Below are positions 1 through 6,095 of a stretch of 64,000 nucleotides of DNA, piece by piece. Source of the stretch: a virus. Each line of letters opens with the position of its first letter. The first letter of the stretch is position 1. The notes under the pieces were generated by a model that ran no database searches, was not told where the DNA came from, and worked only from the letters and a program-made list of their open reading frames with translations. The translations under genes and the position numbers were made by a program. The DNA lies in the IMG/VR virus record IMGVR_UViG_3300042945_001299, positions 1-64,000 of that record. One strand, given 5' to 3'.

Positions 1-11
1 TGAAGAGGGAG

Positions 12-39
12 TTGACAGCAGCCGAAGACACGATAGAGT
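12..39 (+). promoter_or_regulatory. Sigma70-like promoter ahead of the tRNA cluster
   Basis: TTGACA at 12-17 and TAGAGT at 34-39 are separated by 16 bases. The predicted start lies a few bases before the first tRNA at 51. The -35 and the next four bases (TTGACAGCAG) match the promoter at 4891. The -10 box is imperfect. Confidence 0.5.
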
Positions 40-50
40 AAGTGAACAAC

Positions 51-125
51 GCGCCGTGGGAGGTCTTGGCATCCTCAGTTCGATTTATAACCGAATAAGA
101 GTTGGTTCGAATCCAACACGGCGTA
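51..125 (+). tRNA. tRNA-Ile (anticodon UAU, reads AUA)
   Basis: Acceptor arms GCGCCGT and ACGGCGT pair over 7 bases with one G-U. The D stem is GAGG/CCTC and the T arm is GTTGG-TTCGAAT-CCAAC. The anticodon loop TTTATAA centres on TAT. The pair closing that loop is A-C and position 8 is not T, so the fold is slightly irregular, but both possible stem registers give the same anticodon. CCA is not encoded. Confidence 0.75.
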
Positions 126-201
126 TTTCTCAAACAGGCTTGTCGCACATGAGTCGCTGCGACAGAAGCCGAACCTTCGCGACTCACAGGAGATTTTTGC
201 A

Positions 202-525
202 ATGTTTGGATTTAGCAACAACAGCGTGTTCAAGTATGTCGGTGTTCTCTCCGCTCTCGTCTTCGTGTGGTTCACCTTCCTCTCCCCCGAGAGCGCAAAC
301 GCAGCGCAGAAGGCAAACTACGGGCTGATCACCCTCTTCGCGTCACTCGCCCTGTACTACTACTCGCAGTTCAAGCAGGAGCGTTCTTTCTGTGAGAACG
401 ACGCGATGCATCGTCGCATCGATGATGTGCAGAGCGAGATCGGTCGGCGCATTGACGATGTCGAGCGCGATCTTCACGACACCATCGACAGCAAGTGCGC
501 TGATTCGTGCAAGCGCAGTCGCTGA
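202..525 (+). CDS. Small membrane protein with cytoplasmic helical tail
   Basis: 107 residues. Two hydrophobic stretches (about residues 11-30 and 41-54) are followed by a charged helical tail that repeats an HRRIDDV/GRRIDDV pattern, a likely short coiled coil. The start at 202 follows CAGGAG with good spacing. It lies between tRNA genes and was not recognised as a known family. A small inner-membrane protein, possibly lysis- or superinfection-related, is conceivable, but no motif supports that. Confidence 0.75.
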   Translation: MFGFSNNSVFKYVGVLSALVFVWFTFLSPESANAAQKANYGLITLFASLALYYYSQFKQERSFCENDAMHRRIDDVQSEIGRRIDDVERDLHDTIDSKCADSCKRSR

Positions 526-597
526 TGACTGATGGTGTCCGTCTACCATAAGTGGCGGCAGAGGGTTCGCGCATTCTGCGAATAACGCGATTTCGTT

Positions 598-668
598 GCG
601 GGTATGATGTAGCGGCAACATGTGAGTTTTCCAAACTTTCCTCACGGGTTCGAATCCCGTTACCCGCT
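598..668 (+). tRNA. tRNA-Gly (anticodon UCC)
   Basis: Acceptor GCGGGTA/TACCCGC is perfect. The D stem is ATGT/ACAT, the anticodon loop TTTCCAA gives TCC, and the T arm is ACGGG-TTCGAAT-CCCGT. It reads GGA. The outermost anticodon stem pair is a mismatch. Confidence 0.85.
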
Positions 669-674
669 TTTCGT

Positions 675-761
675 GGAAGGTTGTCCGAGTGGTTGAAGGA
701 GCAGCATTGGAAATGCTGTGTGCGCGTAAGTGTACCGTGGGTTCGAATCCCACATCTTCCG
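675..761 (+). tRNA. tRNA-Ser (anticodon GGA)
   Basis: Acceptor GGAAGGT/ATCTTCC. Anticodon stem CAGCA/TGCTG with loop TTGGAAA gives GGA. A long variable arm, as expected for Ser, precedes the T arm GTGGG-TTCGAAT-CCCAC. It starts six bases after tRNA-Gly, so the cluster is probably processed from one transcript. Confidence 0.9.
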
Positions 762-762
762 T

Positions 763-833
763 TGTCCGATTGTGTAACGGTAGCACAAGAGATTCTGGTT
801 CTCTTTGTCCTAGTTCGAATCTAGGTCGGACAA
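763..833 (+). tRNA. tRNA-Gln (anticodon CUG)
   Basis: Acceptor TGTCCGA/TCGGACA is perfect. Anticodon stem AGAGA/TCTCT with loop TTCTGGT gives CTG. The T loop is TTCGAAT. It begins one base after tRNA-Ser. Confidence 0.85.
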
Positions 834-836
834 TTC

Positions 837-918
837 GGTTGTGTACTCAAGTGGTCAACGAGGGGAGTCTGTAAAACTCCTGACATAGTCTTCGGGGGTT
901 CGAATCCCTCCGCAACCA
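837..918 (+). tRNA. tRNA-Tyr (anticodon GUA)
   Basis: Acceptor GGTTGTG/CGCAACC. Stem GGAGT/ACTCC with loop CTGTAAA gives GTA. A long variable arm is present, as in bacterial tRNA-Tyr. The T arm is GGGGG-TTCGAAT-CCCTC. Confidence 0.9.
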
Positions 919-923
919 CTCAA

Positions 924-995
924 GCCACTTTAGCACAGAGGTAGTGCGTCATATTTGTAATGTGAATGTCGTGAGTTCGAATCTCACAAGTGGCT
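924..995 (+). tRNA. tRNA-Thr (anticodon UGU)
   Basis: Acceptor GCCACTT/AAGTGGC is perfect. The D stem is GCAC/GTGC, the anticodon stem TCATA/TGTGA and the loop TTTGTAA, giving TGT (reads ACA). The T arm is GTGAG-TTCGAAT-CTCAC. Confidence 0.9.
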
Positions 996-998
996 TTC

Positions 999-1073
999 GG
1001 TCCTGTCGTCTAGTCTGGTCTAGGACTGGAGACTTTCAATCTCCCAACTGGGGTTCGAATCCCCACAGGATCA
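999..1073 (+). tRNA. tRNA-Glu (anticodon UUC)
   Basis: Acceptor GGTCCTG/CAGGATC with one G-U. Anticodon stem GGAGA/TCTCC with loop CTTTCAA gives TTC. The T arm is TGGGG-TTCGAAT-CCCCA. It is the last of seven closely spaced tRNAs. Confidence 0.9.
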
Positions 1074-1080
1074 TTCTTCC

Positions 1081-1443
1081 ATGCCATGTTATGCAATCTC
1101 AATCCGCGAAGACAAGGAACACCTCCTGAGAGATGGGGGTGGTTTCTTGTTCTTCAAGAAAAAGAATCTCGCAATCCAAATGTGCGATTCAATGAATGCA
1201 CTCCGAAAATCCATGAAACTGGAACAAGTGTATTCAGTCTGCAAGATAGATGAGAAGGACTGGAAATCTTTTTCAGTGATCTACGATCAGGAGTACGAAG
1301 ATGACGCTACCAAGCGAGATGTTTCAGGCTATACGAAACGCACGGCACTTCATGCTGGCGTTGATGGATCCGAAGGAAACTCCAAAGGTTCCAAGAGAAA
1401 TAAGAAAGCGAGCGAGGGATCGACTCAAGCACTTCCCATCTGA
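1081..1443 (+). CDS. Small hypothetical protein after the tRNA cluster
   Basis: 120 residues if the frame is read to its stop. The first 75 residues or so look like an ordinary globular protein (mixed hydrophobic and charged, GGGFLFFKKK near residue 20). The last 45 are low-complexity because they overlap the next gene in another frame. No clear ribosome binding site precedes the ATG, which lies 7 bases after tRNA-Glu, so translation may depend on tRNA processing. The long overlap raises the possibility of a frameshift near 1310. Family not recognised. Confidence 0.5.
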   Translation: MPCYAISIREDKEHLLRDGGGFLFFKKKNLAIQMCDSMNALRKSMKLEQVYSVCKIDEKDWKSFSVIYDQEYEDDATKRDVSGYTKRTALHAGVDGSEGNSKGSKRNKKASEGSTQALPI

Positions 1444-1624
1444 GTACGACATTGCGGAGTTGGAAAAGATTCACTCCCTCAAGGACAACGATCCAAACAT
1501 TCTTCTCAATGAGTGCATGAAGCGTCTTGACTCCATCCGTGGAGAACTTACCATAGTGAACAAGAAGGTTGGCGATGTCGGCAACGGCATCGTTGAAGTG
1601 ATTCAAAACTCAAGGAGCCAATGA
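1301..1624 (+). CDS. BPSL0761-like small phage protein
   Basis: 107 residues. The N-terminal half, with MTLPSEMFQAIRNARHF followed by a VPREIRKRARDRLKHFPS stretch, has the pattern of the BPSL0761 family (Thr-Pro-Ser-Glu start, then V-P-x-E-I-R-x-R-A-R-x-L-L-x-H-x-P). The family is small, common in phage and prophage, and of unknown role. The C-terminal half is a separate helical extension. GGAG lies 8-9 bases before the ATG. It overlaps the upstream frame by 143 bases and is followed directly by the gene at 1626. Confidence 0.75.
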   Translation: MTLPSEMFQAIRNARHFMLALMDPKETPKVPREIRKRARDRLKHFPSEYDIAELEKIHSLKDNDPNILLNECMKRLDSIRGELTIVNKKVGDVGNGIVEVIQNSRSQ

Positions 1625-1625
1625 G

Positions 1626-1844
1626 ATGCCAAACAGCAAGGCAAGAAGTGTAGCAAAGAAGCACCGCAAGGCAAAGAACAGATGGAAGACAAAGGTTCAA
1701 GAGAGTCGAGCCAAGGCTAAGGTCAAGGCACCTCCAAAGAAGAAGAAGTCCATCTTTGATCGACCAACATCCCCCCTGACGGGGGCTTCCCCGTCAGCCG
1801 TATCTAACCCGTCAGGGGGGATCCCCGCAATCGGGGGTGCATGA
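1626..1844 (+). CDS. Small strongly basic protein
   Basis: 72 residues. The first 45 are very rich in Lys, Arg and Ala with a PPKKKK run, suggesting nucleic-acid binding. The last 25 (Ser/Pro/Gly-rich) are encoded by a cluster of GC-rich inverted repeats at 1771-1837. AGGAG precedes the start and the stop overlaps the next ATG as ATGA. No family recognised. Confidence 0.65.
   Translation: MPNSKARSVAKKHRKAKNRWKTKVQESRAKAKVKAPPKKKKSIFDRPTSPLTGASPSAVSNPSGGIPAIGGA
1771..1837 (+). repeat. Nested GC-rich inverted repeats
   Basis: A perfect 13-base inverted repeat, CCCCCCTGACGGG at 1771-1783 and its complement at 1808-1820, encloses a second perfect hairpin, TGACGGGG (1777-1784) with CCCCGTCA (1789-1796). 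A third small hairpin (CCCC/GGGG) lies at 1823-1837. The two larger structures compete for the same bases. They fall inside the 3' end of the basic-protein gene and before the next start, so they could regulate readthrough or translation. Confidence 0.8.
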
Positions 1845-2209
1845 TCTTGCGTACACTCTACGGATCGTACAATCGAACTCCGTCTCCCGTGGAGGAGAAT
1901 GGAACACCCAAGAAGAAGCAATGGACAGGAAGGAACAAGCAAATGCTAGAGAAGACTCAAATCGTTGAATCGCTTCATCAAGGTGTCTGTGAGGTGGTCT
2001 TCACCAAGGCAGACGGAAGCGAACGGACACTTCGCTGCACTCGCTCGACAAGCATTGCACCGATTGCGAATCCGAAGACACTACTCACGGAGGATGGCAG
2101 CGGTCCAGATGTCATTCCCGTGTGGGACATGGATGCCGCACAATGGCGGTCGTTCAATGTGAATACCATCAAGTCGTTCCGCAAGGTTGGAACTACTTTG
2201 AATGGCTGA
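1841..2209 (+). CDS. DUF2693 (WYL_2) SH3-barrel-like protein
   Basis: 122 residues. The segment from residue 38 (SLHQGVCEVVFTKADGSER, then TLRCT) to the C-terminal VWDMDAAQWRSFNVNTI matches the DUF2693/WYL_2 pattern of small SH3-like barrel proteins frequent in large phages: a GxCxVxFTKxDG strand pair, then VWDxxxxxWRSFR. Such proteins are thought to bind nucleic acid or to regulate, without a proven role. The start overlaps the upstream stop (ATGA), implying translational coupling. Confidence 0.75.
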   Translation: MILRTLYGSYNRTPSPVEENGTPKKKQWTGRNKQMLEKTQIVESLHQGVCEVVFTKADGSERTLRCTRSTSIAPIANPKTLLTEDGSGPDVIPVWDMDAAQWRSFNVNTIKSFRKVGTTLNG

Positions 2210-2220
2210 GTGAAAATACT

Positions 2221-2294
2221 GCCCCTCTAACTCAATTGGCTAGAGTAGCGGTCTTTTAAACCGCATTGTCTGGGTTCAAGTCCCAGGGGGGGCA
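2221..2294 (+). tRNA. tRNA-Lys (anticodon UUU)
   Basis: Acceptor GCCCCTC/GGGGGGC with one T-G. The anticodon stem is GCGGT/ACCGC and the loop CTTTTAA gives TTT. The T arm is CTGGG-TTCAAGT-CCCAG. Confidence 0.9.
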
Positions 2295-2333
2295 TTGATG
2301 TGTGAATGTGGCGCGGTGAACTTTCTCGGATTC

Positions 2334-2340
2334 CTAAATA
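2334..2340 (+). promoter_or_regulatory. T4-type late promoter box (CTAAATA)
   Basis: CTAAATA lies 19 bases before the HNH gene start and after tRNA-Lys. The same box recurs at gene-unit starts elsewhere in the window. Confidence 0.45.
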
Positions 2341-2359
2341 AGCATGGAGGTTTGAATCC

Positions 2360-2716
2360 ATGCCATATAAAGATCCAGAAGAAAAGAAGAGATATAGAAA
2401 AGCATACTACGAACGGACAAAAGAGCAAGCACATGAATACTACCTTGATAACAAGGACAAGTTTCGTGATAGGAACAGAACTGCAAGAAAACGAAATACC
2501 AAATTCATAAATGAATACAAAGTCCAAACTGGCTGTACCAAATGTGGTTACAAAAAACATGCTTGTGCATTAGACTTTCATCATGTTGAAGCAAAAACTA
2601 AAAATGTTGCAAAACTAGCCAAATCCTGCTTCTCTTTAGATACTCTAAAAGAAGAAATGAGTAAATGTGTAATTTTATGTGCTAATTGTCATAGAGAAGA
2701 ACACTACTCCTCTTAA
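2360..2716 (+). CDS. HNH homing endonuclease (free-standing)
   Basis: 118 residues. A Lys/Arg/Tyr-rich helical N-terminus leads to a zinc-binding HNH fold: CTKCGY, then LDFHHVE about 12 residues later, then ILCANCHREEH at the end. The paired Cys-x2-Cys motifs and the final CH-x3-H identify a ββα-metal nuclease. The gene is visibly AT-richer than its neighbours and sits between two tRNA genes, typical of a mobile free-standing endonuclease. GGAGG precedes the ATG at 2360. Confidence 0.85.
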   Translation: MPYKDPEEKKRYRKAYYERTKEQAHEYYLDNKDKFRDRNRTARKRNTKFINEYKVQTGCTKCGYKKHACALDFHHVEAKTKNVAKLAKSCFSLDTLKEEMSKCVILCANCHREEHYSS

Positions 2717-2726
2717 TGATATTTAC

Positions 2727-2811
2727 GCCAGCGTGGTGGAACGGTATACACGGCGCACTCAAAATGCGCTGATCGTAATTGATCATGCAGGTTCGAATCC
2801 TGTCGCTGGTA
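2727..2811 (+). tRNA. tRNA-Leu (anticodon CAA)
   Basis: Acceptor GCCAGCG/CGCTGGT with a G-U. Anticodon stem GCGCA/TGCGC with loop CTCAAAA gives CAA (reads UUG). The long variable arm is built on TGATC/GATCA. The T arm is GCAGG-TTCGAAT-CCTGT. Confidence 0.9.
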
Positions 2812-2813
2812 TT

Positions 2814-3080
2814 ATGAACAGAGAACGCTACATCGAACTTGACCGATCAGGAACAGGACTCACCAAGGAAGAGTGGGAGGAGGGCTGGCATTGGTGCGGA
2901 GAGTGGGATGGAATGCTTGTCGGTCCCAACACTGACGAAGCACTTGTCTGTTCTTGTAGCCATCCTGCCATCGAAACATGGAAGAAATCGGAAGATGGAA
3001 AAAAGATGCAAAAGGCTCTTGACGAGCGATTTGAAAAACTCACCGAGAAAAACTTCTTGATGGAGGACGGCAATGGCTGA
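2814..3080 (+). CDS. Small Trp/Glu-rich hypothetical protein
   Basis: 88 residues, starting three bases after tRNA-Leu. EEWEEGWHWCGEWDG near residue 19 and a later CSC motif stand out. The longer open frame begins inside the tRNA region, so the ATG at 2814 is preferred although no strong ribosome binding site is visible. The 3' end overlaps the next gene by 8 bases. Not recognised. Confidence 0.6.
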   Translation: MNRERYIELDRSGTGLTKEEWEEGWHWCGEWDGMLVGPNTDEALVCSCSHPAIETWKKSEDGKKMQKALDERFEKLTEKNFLMEDGNG

Positions 3081-3357
3081 TTACACCCCAAATCCTTGGA
3101 TACTTGACGAGATAGTAGCAAATCGCAAGTGGATGGTGGAAATGATGGATGGTATGCCAACTGAATGTCTGACAAGTTGTGCCAAAGAGATTGAGTCTCT
3201 TCGTGCCGAACTCGCAAAAAGAACAGATGAACGGAATGAGGCAAGACGGATGTATTGTGGTTTTGCGGAGTACAATGAACGGGGATCGGAAAATTCATCA
3301 AAGGAAGATATTGCACACGCTTTGGGTTGGGACTGCTACAAGGAGAAAAGCAAGTGA
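3073..3357 (+). CDS. Small hypothetical protein, helical
   Basis: 94 residues, Glu/Arg-rich with a central heptad-like helix (about residues 40-62). GGAGG precedes the ATG inside the upstream gene, and the end overlaps the next small gene, so this is part of a tight run of coupled genes from 2814 to 4062. Not recognised. Confidence 0.65.
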   Translation: MADYTPNPWILDEIVANRKWMVEMMDGMPTECLTSCAKEIESLRAELAKRTDERNEARRMYCGFAEYNERGSENSSKEDIAHALGWDCYKEKSK

Positions 3358-3473
3358 CCCCACACACTCTCAACATCTTGCTTGGGCTTTCCACAGTCGG
3401 ATTCGTCGTGGTGTCACTGCTCTACTCGCAATTGCTAACATTTCAACCAATCGACGGAGGAAGTAAATCATGA
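3354..3473 (+). CDS. 39-residue single-span membrane peptide (GTG start)
   Basis: A GTG at 3354, overlapping the upstream TGA and preceded by AAGGAG, opens a 39-codon frame: a short polar start, one hydrophobic span (about residues 7-27, rich in Leu, Val and Phe) and a short polar tail. It ends in an ATGA overlap with the next gene. Both gene junctions are of the coupled type, which supports translation. Function unknown. Confidence 0.55.
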   Translation: MTPHTLNILLGLSTVGFVVVSLLYSQLLTFQPIDGGSKS

Positions 3474-3850
3474 AACTCGCAGCAATTCTAACAGCAGCAT
3501 CCGTAGCATTCGTACCAGAACCGCCGATTCTCCCGTTCACGGAGATCAGCGATGAAAAGATGCAGACATTGGCAAAACACATGCAGGATGCCGATGAGAT
3601 AACCGTGCAGGATTGCAATGTTGTCCTGCAACTTGAGCATATTCGCTGGAAGTACCAGATGATGCGCGAAGCACTATATTTCACTGCACGAAAGGCAGAG
3701 GACGGTGCTACGATTGAGGCAAAGCATCTTGGCAAGATCTTTGACAGGATCGACGCTCAATTAGACGAAGACCGCGAGAAGATCTTGCAGGAGGCTCGTA
3801 AGGAAGATCTCAAGGCAGAGCAGGAGAAGATCAAGGGCAAGGATGCATGA
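3470..3850 (+). CDS. Exported or anchored helical protein
   Basis: 126 residues. The N-terminus (MKLAAILTAASVAFV) resembles a short signal peptide or anchor. The rest is predicted helical and highly charged, with a Lys/Glu-rich C-terminal helix from about residue 95. GGAGG precedes the ATG. It overlaps the genes on both sides by 4 bases. Its position after a membrane peptide suggests an envelope role, but no family is recognised. Confidence 0.65.
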   Translation: MKLAAILTAASVAFVPEPPILPFTEISDEKMQTLAKHMQDADEITVQDCNVVLQLEHIRWKYQMMREALYFTARKAEDGATIEAKHLGKIFDRIDAQLDEDREKILQEARKEDLKAEQEKIKGKDA

Positions 3851-4062
3851 TGTGGCAAGATGACGATCATCTGCATATCGACTACCGCCTTCGCGTTGCC
3901 ACCAAGCGCACGGACCTTCCCAAGGATGTCCTCATTCTGATTGGGGACGCATATGGGGAGATCATGGAACTTCAGAGGAAACTCAAGGAAACTCAAAAAG
4001 AACTCAGCAATTGCGCCATGGACAGGATTGCTAAGTTTGATGAGGAAAACGGGCTAGTATAA
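3847..4062 (+). CDS. Small hypothetical protein
   Basis: 71 residues, ATGA-coupled to the upstream gene. The middle contains a helical MELQRKLKETQKEL segment. A late promoter (TATAAATA at 4058) overlaps its stop codon and serves the next gene. Confidence 0.6.
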   Translation: MMWQDDDHLHIDYRLRVATKRTDLPKDVLILIGDAYGEIMELQRKLKETQKELSNCAMDRIAKFDEENGLV

Positions 4063-4065
4063 ATA
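4058..4065 (+). promoter_or_regulatory. T4-type late promoter (TATAAATA)
   Basis: Perfect match to the T4 late promoter consensus, 23 bases before the start of the capsid-tagged gene at 4089, which has AGGAGG in its leader. Confidence 0.75.
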
Positions 4066-4088
4066 TCTCCATACAGGAGGACTTTTCC

Positions 4089-4622
4089 ATGAAGTCATAT
4101 AGAGAGTTCATTTCAGAGGCAGCAAGGCGTTCCCTTTCCCGTCTACATGGTCACATCGAAGGTGGTCACATGGTGGGTTTCATATCAGCAAGCCGTGGGA
4201 ATCTTTCTCCCGCTGAGAACAACAAGAGGACGAAGGCACTCAGGGCAAGCCTCAAGCAGCATGGATACACTCCTGTTCCAGTCAAGGGCGAGTACATCGA
4301 AGACCACAATGGAGAGAAGAAGAAGGTGAAGGAGAAGACCTTCATGGTTCATTCTGGTCAACTTCCCGCACCCAAACGGGGTAGCGTAGGAGATCATGCT
4401 ACTCTTCTTAGGGATCTCAAGAAGCATGGGGAGCAGTTTGGTCAAGACACCGTTCTCTCTGTTTCCAAGAAGCACGGCAGCGTGTTCCACGGAACTGGCA
4501 AGTCGGATTGGGTTCCGAAGGGAAAGAGAGCGCGTATCGGTGGTGCTGGCATCAGCACCAATGTTGGCGACTTCAACACGCGGTTGAAGGGCAAGAAGTT
4601 CATAGTAGGTGGAGGTGCATGA
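4089..4622 (+). CDS. Capsid-tagged protein, probable internal head cargo
   Basis: 177 residues. It begins MKSYREFISEA, the same pattern as the T4 internal-protein capsid-targeting sequence and as four genes at 21.7-23.1 kb. Phe-Ile-Ser-Glu|Ala fits the (Leu/Ile)-x-Glu cleavage rule of the T4 gp21 prohead protease. The body is basic and Gly/Lys/His-rich, with VPKGKRARIGGAGISTNVGDFNTR near the end in two pieces. Driven by a perfect late promoter and AGGAGG. Body fold not recognised; packaging is inferred from the tag. Confidence 0.7.
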   Translation: MKSYREFISEAARRSLSRLHGHIEGGHMVGFISASRGNLSPAENNKRTKALRASLKQHGYTPVPVKGEYIEDHNGEKKKVKEKTFMVHSGQLPAPKRGSVGDHATLLRDLKKHGEQFGQDTVLSVSKKHGSVFHGTGKSDWVPKGKRARIGGAGISTNVGDFNTRLKGKKFIVGGGA

Positions 4623-4623
4623 G

Positions 4624-4833
4624 ATGAGTGAGTTTTTTAGACGATGGGTGCAGAGTTGCTTTCAAGGAAAGCATGTGTTTGACAAGAACCTGTTTCGCAT
4701 GACTGCCGATGAGCGGGTTGCGAAATATGGAATCGACAAGGTTGCTGAACTTCAATCTCTGAGTCCAGCAAAGCGAGTCGAGATCTACGGAGAGGATTTT
4801 GAACAATATCTCTCTCCTGCCAAGAGCGCGTAA
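4624..4833 (+). CDS. Small hypothetical protein
   Basis: 69 residues, starting one base after the upstream stop with GGAGG in front. Two related segments, MTADERVAKYGIDKVAEL and LSPAKRVEIYGEDFEQYL, form an internal repeat of about 22 residues. It probably shares the late transcript of the tagged gene. Not recognised. Confidence 0.6.
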   Translation: MSEFFRRWVQSCFQGKHVFDKNLFRMTADERVAKYGIDKVAELQSLSPAKRVEIYGEDFEQYLSPAKSA

Positions 4834-4890
4834 GATTCAGAATCAAATAGAAGCAAAGTAAGATTCTTTTCGATTCGCGTTCGACAGATA

Positions 4891-4918
4891 TTGACAGCAG
4901 ACGATTCAGAGATATACT
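4891..4918 (+). promoter_or_regulatory. Sigma70-like promoter
   Basis: TTGACA at 4891-4896 and TATACT at 4913-4918 with a 16-base spacer, 86 bases before the gene at 5005. Among the best consensus matches in the window. Confidence 0.8.
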
Positions 4919-5004
4919 TGTAGCACAACAGTTGAGGAACGCACGGGACTGCGGTGCGAACTCCTCTTTCAAAGTGAAGCAGTCAATGTTTAGGAGTGTA
5001 GAGT

Positions 5005-5298
5005 ATGGCTACTGCCACCAAGACCCGTTCGACCCGTTCGCTCACCAAGACCCGTCAGGTCATCAACTACCTCGCTTCGGGCAAGTCGCTCACTTCGGCT
5101 CAGGCCAACAGCAAGTTCGGCGTGAAGAACTTCCGTGCGATGATCTCCAGCATCCGTGAGCGCGTCGAGACGCACGGCAACTGGATCGTGGAGTCGAACA
5201 CCAACAGCCGTGGCGAGACGGTCTACAGCATGATCGACACGCACCCCGGCACCCGCACCTACGGCTTCGATGCCCAGGGCAATCGCTTCCTGCTTTGA
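5005..5298 (+). CDS. Helix-turn-helix DNA-binding protein
   Basis: 97 residues. Residues 10-60 (SRSLTKTRQVINYLASGKS-like, then LTSAQANSKFGVKNFRAMISSIRERVE) have the winged-helix pattern of small phage regulators in which SLT-x-A-Q-A-x-x-x-F-G-V precedes the recognition helix. A β-rich tail follows. It has its own strong sigma70-like promoter and is followed by a perfect palindrome and a strong terminator, so it forms a monocistronic unit. An early regulator is the likely role. GGAG lies 14 bases upstream of the ATG. Confidence 0.7.
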   Translation: MATATKTRSTRSLTKTRQVINYLASGKSLTSAQANSKFGVKNFRAMISSIRERVETHGNWIVESNTNSRGETVYSMIDTHPGTRTYGFDAQGNRFLL

Positions 5299-5366
5299 AC
5301 TGACAGAATATAATTATTGTCCGCGTGGGAACGGCAGTCGGGGTCAGCGGATGCTCCGATACTAGA

Positions 5367-5382
5367 AGTCTAGATCTAGACT
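5367..5382 (+). repeat. Perfect 16-base palindrome
   Basis: AGTCTAGATCTAGACT, flanked by further CTAGA copies (5362-5386), lies between the helix-turn-helix gene and its terminator. It could be an operator or part of a terminator complex. Confidence 0.7.
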
Positions 5383-5388
5383 AGAACG

Positions 5389-5424
5389 ACGGCAGGGGGT
5401 AACTCCCCCTGCCGTTCCCTTTTT
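5389..5424 (+). terminator. Strong intrinsic terminator
   Basis: ACGGCAGGGGG and CCCCCTGCCGT form an 11-base perfect stem with a 5-base loop, followed by TCCCTTTTT. It ends the unit that starts at the 4891 promoter. Confidence 0.85.
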
Positions 5425-5437
5425 ATGGAGAGACTGC

Positions 5438-5575
5438 ATGGAAAACAGACGGCACAGCGCAGGAAAAGGTGATTCGTATCGCCCCGTAGACCAGAAGAAG
5501 TGGGCAGAGAATTGGGATAGAATCTTTGGCAAGAAGAAGCCAAAGAGAAAGACCTCCCCCAAGAAGCCGAAGTAG
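5438..5575 (+). CDS. 45-residue basic protein
   Basis: The ATG at 5438, with GGAGA upstream, opens a frame with VDQKKWAENWDRIFGKKK in the middle and a Lys/Pro-rich tail. The Asp-Gln-Lys-Lys-Trp pattern with a basic tail is common in tiny phage proteins of unknown role. It lies between a terminator and tRNA-Arg. Confidence 0.6.
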   Translation: MENRRHSAGKGDSYRPVDQKKWAENWDRIFGKKKPKRKTSPKKPK

Positions 5576-5586
5576 AATCCTTACAC

Positions 5587-5660
5587 ACACCTGTAACTCA
5601 GCAGGATAGAGTAACGGATTTCTAATCCGTTTGTCGCTGGTTCGAATCCAGCCAGGTGTG
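5587..5660 (+). tRNA. tRNA-Arg (anticodon UCU)
   Basis: Acceptor ACACCTG/CAGGTGT is perfect. Anticodon stem ACGGA/TCCGT with loop TTTCTAA gives TCT (reads AGA). The T arm is GCTGG-TTCGAAT-CCAGC. Confidence 0.9.
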
Positions 5661-5695
5661 CTTCTGACAGAGAGAACTCAAGCAGGAGAAAGCAG

Positions 5696-5953
5696 ATGCT
5701 TACCAAGTTGAAGTCTCGTTACGGACAACCTCGCAACATCACCGACAACGGACACAACATCTTCACAATCGAAGGTGAGTCTCGCTTCGGTCGGGCTGGC
5801 ATGAACGAGGACAACACAGAGATTGCGTATTTCGACCCCGAAGGTGGTCCATTCATTACCGTTGGATCGGACTACGGCTTCGGTGTCATCAAGTCGATTC
5901 GAATCGAACCGCACAAGGAAGGACATTTCAAGATTCGCGTCGAAGTCGAGTGA
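5696..5953 (+). CDS. Small hypothetical protein
   Basis: 85 residues with a mixed α/β pattern and an RFGRAGMNEDNTEIAYFDPE segment. CAGGAG precedes the ATG at 5696. It is followed by 292 bases without a gene. Not recognised. Confidence 0.65.
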   Translation: MLTKLKSRYGQPRNITDNGHNIFTIEGESRFGRAGMNEDNTEIAYFDPEGGPFITVGSDYGFGVIKSIRIEPHKEGHFKIRVEVE

Positions 5954-6029
5954 CGCGATACATAGACTCGACATCGTTGATCTTTGCAAACAATCCCAAT
6001 GCACGGGGGTGCGAATCCCCCCGACTCCA
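5942..6029 (+). pseudogene. tRNA-like remnant (3' half)
   Basis: GGGGG-TGCGAAT-CCCCC (6005-6021) looks like a T arm, followed by CGACTCC-A (6022-6029), which resembles an acceptor 3' strand. GAAGTCG at 5942-5948 could pair with it except at one position, giving an 88-base span, but no convincing D arm or anticodon arm lies between. It overlaps the end of the preceding gene. A decayed or captured tRNA fragment is the best guess. Confidence 0.3.
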
Positions 6030-6095
6030 TTCGACACTAGTGGCGTTCTGACGAAAACGCGGTCTTGACAAGAGATGCTCTTGCGTAAAACGGTC

